DNA of 64,000 bases from Sphingomonas sp. GTDB lineage: Bacteria; Pseudomonadota; Alphaproteobacteria; Sphingomonadales; Sphingomonadaceae. The notes under the pieces were generated by a model. That model was not told the DNA's origin. It did not search any database and saw nothing but the letters and a program-made list of their open reading frames with translations. The stretch is taken from the NCBI RefSeq assembly GCF_019635515.1, contig NZ_JAHBZI010000002.1:289664-353663 (forward strand), read 5' to 3'. Each line of letters opens with the position of its first letter. The stretch's first letter is position 1. The translations under genes and the position numbers were made by a program. Below, piece after piece: positions 60,562 through 64,000 of this stretch.

Positions 60562-63116
60562 TCAAGACCCGCACGCACTTCGGCGACATCGTCCTTGAAG
60601 CGGCGCAGCGACGCGATTTCACCCTGATAGATGATGACATCATCACGGGTGATGCGCGCCTTGAGCGCCTTGCGGATCGCGCCTTCGGTGACCAGCAGAC
60701 CGGCGGCCTTGCCGGTCTTGCCCGCCGAGAAGACTTCGCGGATCTCGGCGCGGCCGACGACGGTTTCGAACGCTTCCGGCCCGAGCTGCCCGGCCATGCC
60801 GGCGCGGATCTCGTCGGTCAGGTCGTAGATCACGTCATAATATTTGAGCGCGACCTTGTTGCGCTCGGCGATCTCGCGCGCCTTGGCGTTGGGACGAACG
60901 TTGAAGCCGATGATCGGCGCGCCCGAAGCCGCGGCGACGTTGACGTCGCTCTCGGTGATGCCGCCGACGCCGGAATGCAGGATACGCACGCGGATATCGT
61001 CGGTCGAGATCTTGTTGAGCGATCCGATGATCGCCTCGACGGTGCCCTGGGTATCGGCCTTGACGACGAGCGGATACTCCATCGCCTGCTTTTCCTTGAG
61101 CGCCGAGAACATGCTCTCGAGGCTGGCGGGCGCATTGGTCGTGCGCTTGTTCTGGATGACGCCGGCGCGATACGCCGCGACTTCGCGGGCGCGCGCTTCG
61201 TTCTCGACGACCTGCAGCGAATCGCCCGCCATCGGCACGCCCGACAGGCCGAGCACCTCCACGGGCATCGATGGGCCGGCTTCCTTGAGCTGCGCGCCCT
61301 TGTCGTTGACCAGCGCGCGAACCTTGCCGCTCTCGGCGCCGATGACGAAGACGTCGCCGACCTTGAGCGTGCCGCGGGTGACGAGCACGGTCGCTACGGG
61401 GCCGCGACCCTTGTCGAGCTTGGCTTCGATCACGGTGCCTTCGGCGGTGCGGTCGGGATTGGCCTTGAGCTCGAGCAGTTCGGCCTGGAGCTGGATCTTC
61501 TCGATCAGCTCGTTGAGACCAGTCTTCTTGAGCGCCGAGACCTCGACGTCCTGGGTGTCGCCGCCCATCGCCTCGACCTGCACGTCATGCTCGAGCAGAC
61601 GCTCGCGCACGCGCTGAGCATTGGCTTCGTGTTTGTCGACCTTGTTGATCGCCACGATCATCGGCACGCCGGCCGCCTTGGTGTGGTTGATCGCCTCGAT
61701 CGTCTGCGGCATCAGCCCGTCATCGGCCGCCACCACCAGAATGACGATGTCGGTGACGTTGGCGCCGCGGGCGCGCATTTCGCTGAACGCTTCGTGGCCC
61801 GGCGTGTCGAGGAAGGTGATCTTCGACTTGTCCTTCAGCGTGACCTGATAGGCGCCGATATGCTGGGTGATGCCGCCGGCTTCGCCCTTGACCACGTCGG
61901 TACCGCGCAGCGCGTCAAGCAGCGAGGTCTTGCCGTGATCGACATGGCCCATGATCGTAACCACCGGCGGACGCGCCTTGAGCGTCTCGGGAGCATCCTC
62001 GACCGTATCGGTGGCGAGATCGACGTCCGAGTCGGACACCCGGACGATGTTGTGACCGAATTCGGTAACGAGCAGCTCCGCCGTGTCCTGATCGATGGTC
62101 TGCGTCATCGTGACGGGCATGCCCATCTTGAACAGCGTCTTGACCAGGTCGGCACCCTTCTCGGCCATGCGGTTGGCGAGTTCCTGTACGGTGATCGCCT
62201 CGGGTACCTGCACGTCGCGAATCTGCTTGGCCTGGGGCTCGCGTGGGCCGCCCAGACGGCGATGTTCCTTCTCGCGGGCACGCTTCAGTGCCGCCAGCGA
62301 ACGGGCGCGCGCGCCGTCATTGTCGCCGAGCGCACGATTGACGGTGAGCTTGCCCGATTGGCGGCGGTCGTCGCCGGGGCGGCCGGCGCCACGGCTCGGC
62401 CGCGCGGGTGGCTCGGGGCGCTTGGGCACACCGGTGCCCGAAGGCAGCGGCCGCGCCGATTGCGGCTGTGATGCGGCCGGCGCTTCCTCGCGGTCCTGCA
62501 CGGGCGCGGGCTTGGGCTGCGGCTTGGGGATTTCGGGACGCGCGACCGGCGTGAAACGGCGCGGCGCGGGCCGGTTCGGATCGAGCGCGATGCCGACCGG
62601 CTCAGGAGCCGGTTCGGGCGCGGGCGCGGGCGCAGGGGCGGGTTCGGGCGCCGGAGCGGGTTCCGCAGCCTTGGCCTTCGCCTTGGCAGGGTTCGCCGCT
62701 GCTTCGGCTTCGGCCTGCGCGCGCTCCTCGGCGCGGCGTGCTTCGGCCTCGATCGCTTCAGCGCGCTCACGTTCCTCGCGGCGGCGCGCTTCCTCAAGCG
62801 CCTGCATGCGTTGCTCTTCGGCTTCGCGCAGCATACGGGTTTGGCGCTCCTGCGCGGTCTCGCCAGCGGCGGCGGAAGGACGCGGAGCAGGCGCGGGCGC
62901 GGGAGCAGGCGCGGCAACGGGCTCGGGAGCCGGCGTCGCCTCTTCCGGAGGAGTGCCCTGCGGACCCAGCACACGGCGGCGCTTCACTTCCACGACCACG
63001 GTGTTCGAACGGCCATGGCTGAAGCTCTGCTTCACCTTGCCCGTCTCGACGGTGCGCTTGAGGCCCAGCGGCGCGCGCATGCCCAGTTTCGGCTTTTCGT
63101 TCTCGGTGTCGCTCAT
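60468..63116 (-). CDS. infB: Translation initiation factor IF-2
   Basis: The 882-residue protein has a long Ala/Pro/Glu-rich N-terminal region (about 1-330) and the GTPase core with G1 [10 protein letters not shown]3 DTPGH and G4 NKVD. C-terminal IF2 domains follow. It brings initiator tRNA to the 30S subunit. It lies between a DUF448 gene and rbfA, the common alphaproteobacterial order. Confidence 0.97.
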   Translation of the reverse strand: MSDTENEKPKLGMRAPLGLKRTVETGKVKQSFSHGRSNTVVVEVKRRRVLGPQGTPPEEATPAPEPVAAPAPAPAPAPRPSAAAGETAQERQTRMLREAEEQRMQALEEARRREERERAEAIEAEARRAEERAQAEAEAAANPAKAKAKAAEPAPAPEPAPAPAPAPEPAPEPVGIALDPNRPAPRRFTPVARPEIPKPQPKPAPVQDREEAPAASQPQSARPLPSGTGVPKRPEPPARPSRGAGRPGDDRRQSGKLTVNRALGDNDGARARSLAALKRAREKEHRRLGGPREPQAKQIRDVQVPEAITVQELANRMAEKGADLVKTLFKMGMPVTMTQTIDQDTAELLVTEFGHNIVRVSDSDVDLATDTVEDAPETLKARPPVVTIMGHVDHGKTSLLDALRGTDVVKGEAGGITQHIGAYQVTLKDKSKITFLDTPGHEAFSEMRARGANVTDIVILVVAADDGLMPQTIEAINHTKAAGVPMIVAINKVDKHEANAQRVRERLLEHDVQVEAMGGDTQDVEVSALKKTGLNELIEKIQLQAELLELKANPDRTAEGTVIEAKLDKGRGPVATVLVTRGTLKVGDVFVIGAESGKVRALVNDKGAQLKEAGPSMPVEVLGLSGVPMAGDSLQVVENEARAREVAAYRAGVIQNKRTTNAPASLESMFSALKEKQAMEYPLVVKADTQGTVEAIIGSLNKISTDDIRVRILHSGVGGITESDVNVAAASGAPIIGFNVRPNAKAREIAERNKVALKYYDVIYDLTDEIRAGMAGQLGPEAFETVVGRAEIREVFSAGKTGKAAGLLVTEGAIRKALKARITRDDVIIYQGEIASLRRFKDDVAEVRAGLECGVTFSQNFTDIKPGDFLETFEVELRERTL

Positions 63117-63134
63117 GCGGCTGCCTAAAGTCCT

Positions 63135-63872
63135 TCAGTCTGTCTTGTCGTCGTCGTGCGACGCTTCCAACGGAAGCGCCGATGCGCCCTGCGAGACGTT
63201 TTCGCAAGGCACGGGCAAGGGATCGGGTCCGATAAAGTGCAGCCAGCGGTCGAGCGCTTCGCTCGCCCGCTTCGCTGCGCGCGGGTCGGTAAGGCCTGCA
63301 TGTACCACGTTTTCGCGGCCCAGTGCCATTGACAATATGGTGCGCGGCAGGGGCAATGTAACCCCTTTGAGCCCGCTTCCTTCGCGATCGCTGCCAACGC
63401 GCCAGGCTTGCGCGAGCTTGGCCATGCCATCGGCACCGGCGTCGCTGGCGTGGAGCAGCAGGTACAGCTTGCCCGACCGGGCCGCCTTGTCGAGCTTCTC
63501 GCCGCCGGTGACGACGAAGCCGGCCTTGGCCTCCAGCCCGAGCCGATCGAGAAAAGCGCGCTGCAGTTGCGCCGCGATCCGCTCGCCGAGATCGTCGGGA
63601 ATGATGAGCTTCTGCGTCTTGAACGCGCGCGCCAGCGCACCGTGCAATTTCTTGTCCGATTTCGCCAGCTCGGCCTTGGTCACGCCGATCCACGCTCCGC
63701 GGCCCGGCGCCTTGGCGCGGACATCGGGGAGCACGTCGCCGTCCGGCGAGACCGCGAGGCGCACGAGATGGTCGCGCGCCTGCTTGTCACCGGAGAGTAT
63801 GCACTTCCGGATCGGGCCTTCGATGGCGTCGGCGGGGGTTAGCCCAGGCGTATCATTGTTCGGATTCCGCAA
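63135..63872 (-). CDS. DUF448 (YlxR-like) RNA-binding protein with C-terminal extension
   Basis: The 245-residue protein has an N-terminal YlxR/DUF448 domain (IRKCILSGDKQARDHLVRLA, GRGAWIGVTKAEL) and a C-terminal L7Ae-like half (KAGFVVTGGEKLDKAARSGK, LLLHASDAGADGMAKL). The nusA-ylxR-infB context points to a role near transcription antitermination or ribosome maturation. TTG 63872 with GGAGG upstream is the likely start; ATG 63911 is possible. It overlaps nusA. Confidence 0.85.
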   Translation of the reverse strand: MRNPNNDTPGLTPADAIEGPIRKCILSGDKQARDHLVRLAVSPDGDVLPDVRAKAPGRGAWIGVTKAELAKSDKKLHGALARAFKTQKLIIPDDLGERIAAQLQRAFLDRLGLEAKAGFVVTGGEKLDKAARSGKLYLLLHASDAGADGMAKLAQAWRVGSDREGSGLKGVTLPLPRTILSMALGRENVVHAGLTDPRAAKRASEALDRWLHFIGPDPLPVPCENVSQGASALPLEASHDDDKTD

Positions 63873-64000
63873 CTGCGTCCTCCGAACCTGCGGCCGCAGC
63901 GGACTCCTCATCGGCGAACCAGTGCGCGCGGGCGGCCATGATGATCTCGTTGCCCTGCTCGTCGCTCAGGCCGTATTCGGCGAGCACGCCGCCCTTGTCC
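63853..64000 (-). CDS. nusA: Transcription termination/antitermination protein NusA, C-terminal part
   Basis: The minus-strand frame entering at 64000 reads DKGGVLAEYGLSDEQGNEII and continues MAARAHWFADEESAAA to a TGA at 63853-63855. The helix-rich acidic tail with AR.HWF and the position before DUF448/infB identify the end of NusA. Only 48 codons are in the window. Confidence 0.85.
   Translation of the reverse strand, partial: DKGGVLAEYGLSDEQGNEIIMAARAHWFADEESAAAAGSEDAVAESEQ

Noticed and set aside
60465..62471. A 668-codon plus-strand frame antisense to infB
   Set aside because: No recognisable domain. It mirrors the codon structure of IF-2, whose GTPase motifs are intact.

Overview
This 64 kb window is GC-rich chromosomal DNA from an alphaproteobacterium, most likely Sphingomonas or a close relative. 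The evidence is the nusA-DUF448-infB-rbfA run, a SciP-type cell-cycle regulator, the imuA-imuB-dnaE2 mutasome behind a GTTC-N7-GTTC LexA box, the Ku/LigD pair, a branched-chain 2-oxoacid dehydrogenase operon, and many short inverted repeats of the CGTCATCCCGG type that are common in sphingomonads. Product names come from recognising protein families by eye, because no database search was possible.

Region 1 (1 to about 9.15 kb) is accessory DNA and looks like a defence or mobile island. It starts with the tail of a RES-domain toxin. Next come a GHKL ATPase gene and a STAS-like (DUF4325) gene. These are followed by a tightly overlapping four-gene ubiquitin-like conjugation operon (tandem ubiquitin-like protein, E2-like, JAB peptidase, E1/ThiF-like) resembling the anti-phage Bil (bacterial ISG15-like) systems. 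Then come a MazG-like protein, a HigB-like toxin with an XRE-ImmA antitoxin, and a convergent pair encoding a thymidylate-synthase-family enzyme and a predicted alpha-glutamyl/putrescinyl-thymine pyrophosphorylase. The island abuts the 3' end of a tRNA-Ser(GGA) gene at 9162-9252, a classic integration site.

Region 2 (9.3-47.2 kb) is mostly core genome. It holds a secreted cyclophilin, an Mla-type lipid ABC transporter (mlaEFD plus a lipoprotein), an RND efflux pump with its adaptor, small GlsB-type membrane proteins, a SIMPL protein, sciP, mnmA, phzF-like, CDF, pdxH, ku-ligD, an ATP-grasp/alpha-E plus transglutaminase pair, a J-protein, yihY, fabI, aroC and purA. An FAH-family enzyme, ogt, and an SOS operon ending in a 2H phosphoesterase gene complete it. 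A DUF559 nuclease gene, bracketed by inverted repeats of about 60 bp, is wedged between fabI and aroC.

Region 3 (47.4-64 kb) carries the bkd operon (E1 alpha, E1 beta, E2), small conserved genes, a PP2C-like protein, rarD, an arsR-VOC-SRPBCC-SRPBCC operon with an apparently leaderless regulator and paired operator dyads, a crotonase, two PaaI-type thioesterases, tdk, and rbfA-infB-DUF448-nusA reading leftwards.

Interspersed palindromic repeats recur throughout. Four lie in frame inside protein-coding genes (ligD, imuB twice, bkd E2), so they are translated. The strongest candidates for unusual biology are the island's ubiquitin-like operon with its cysteine-free E2 homologue and GHKL/STAS companions, the TS-like enzyme with an Asp at the base-specificity position, and the DUF559-repeat unit.
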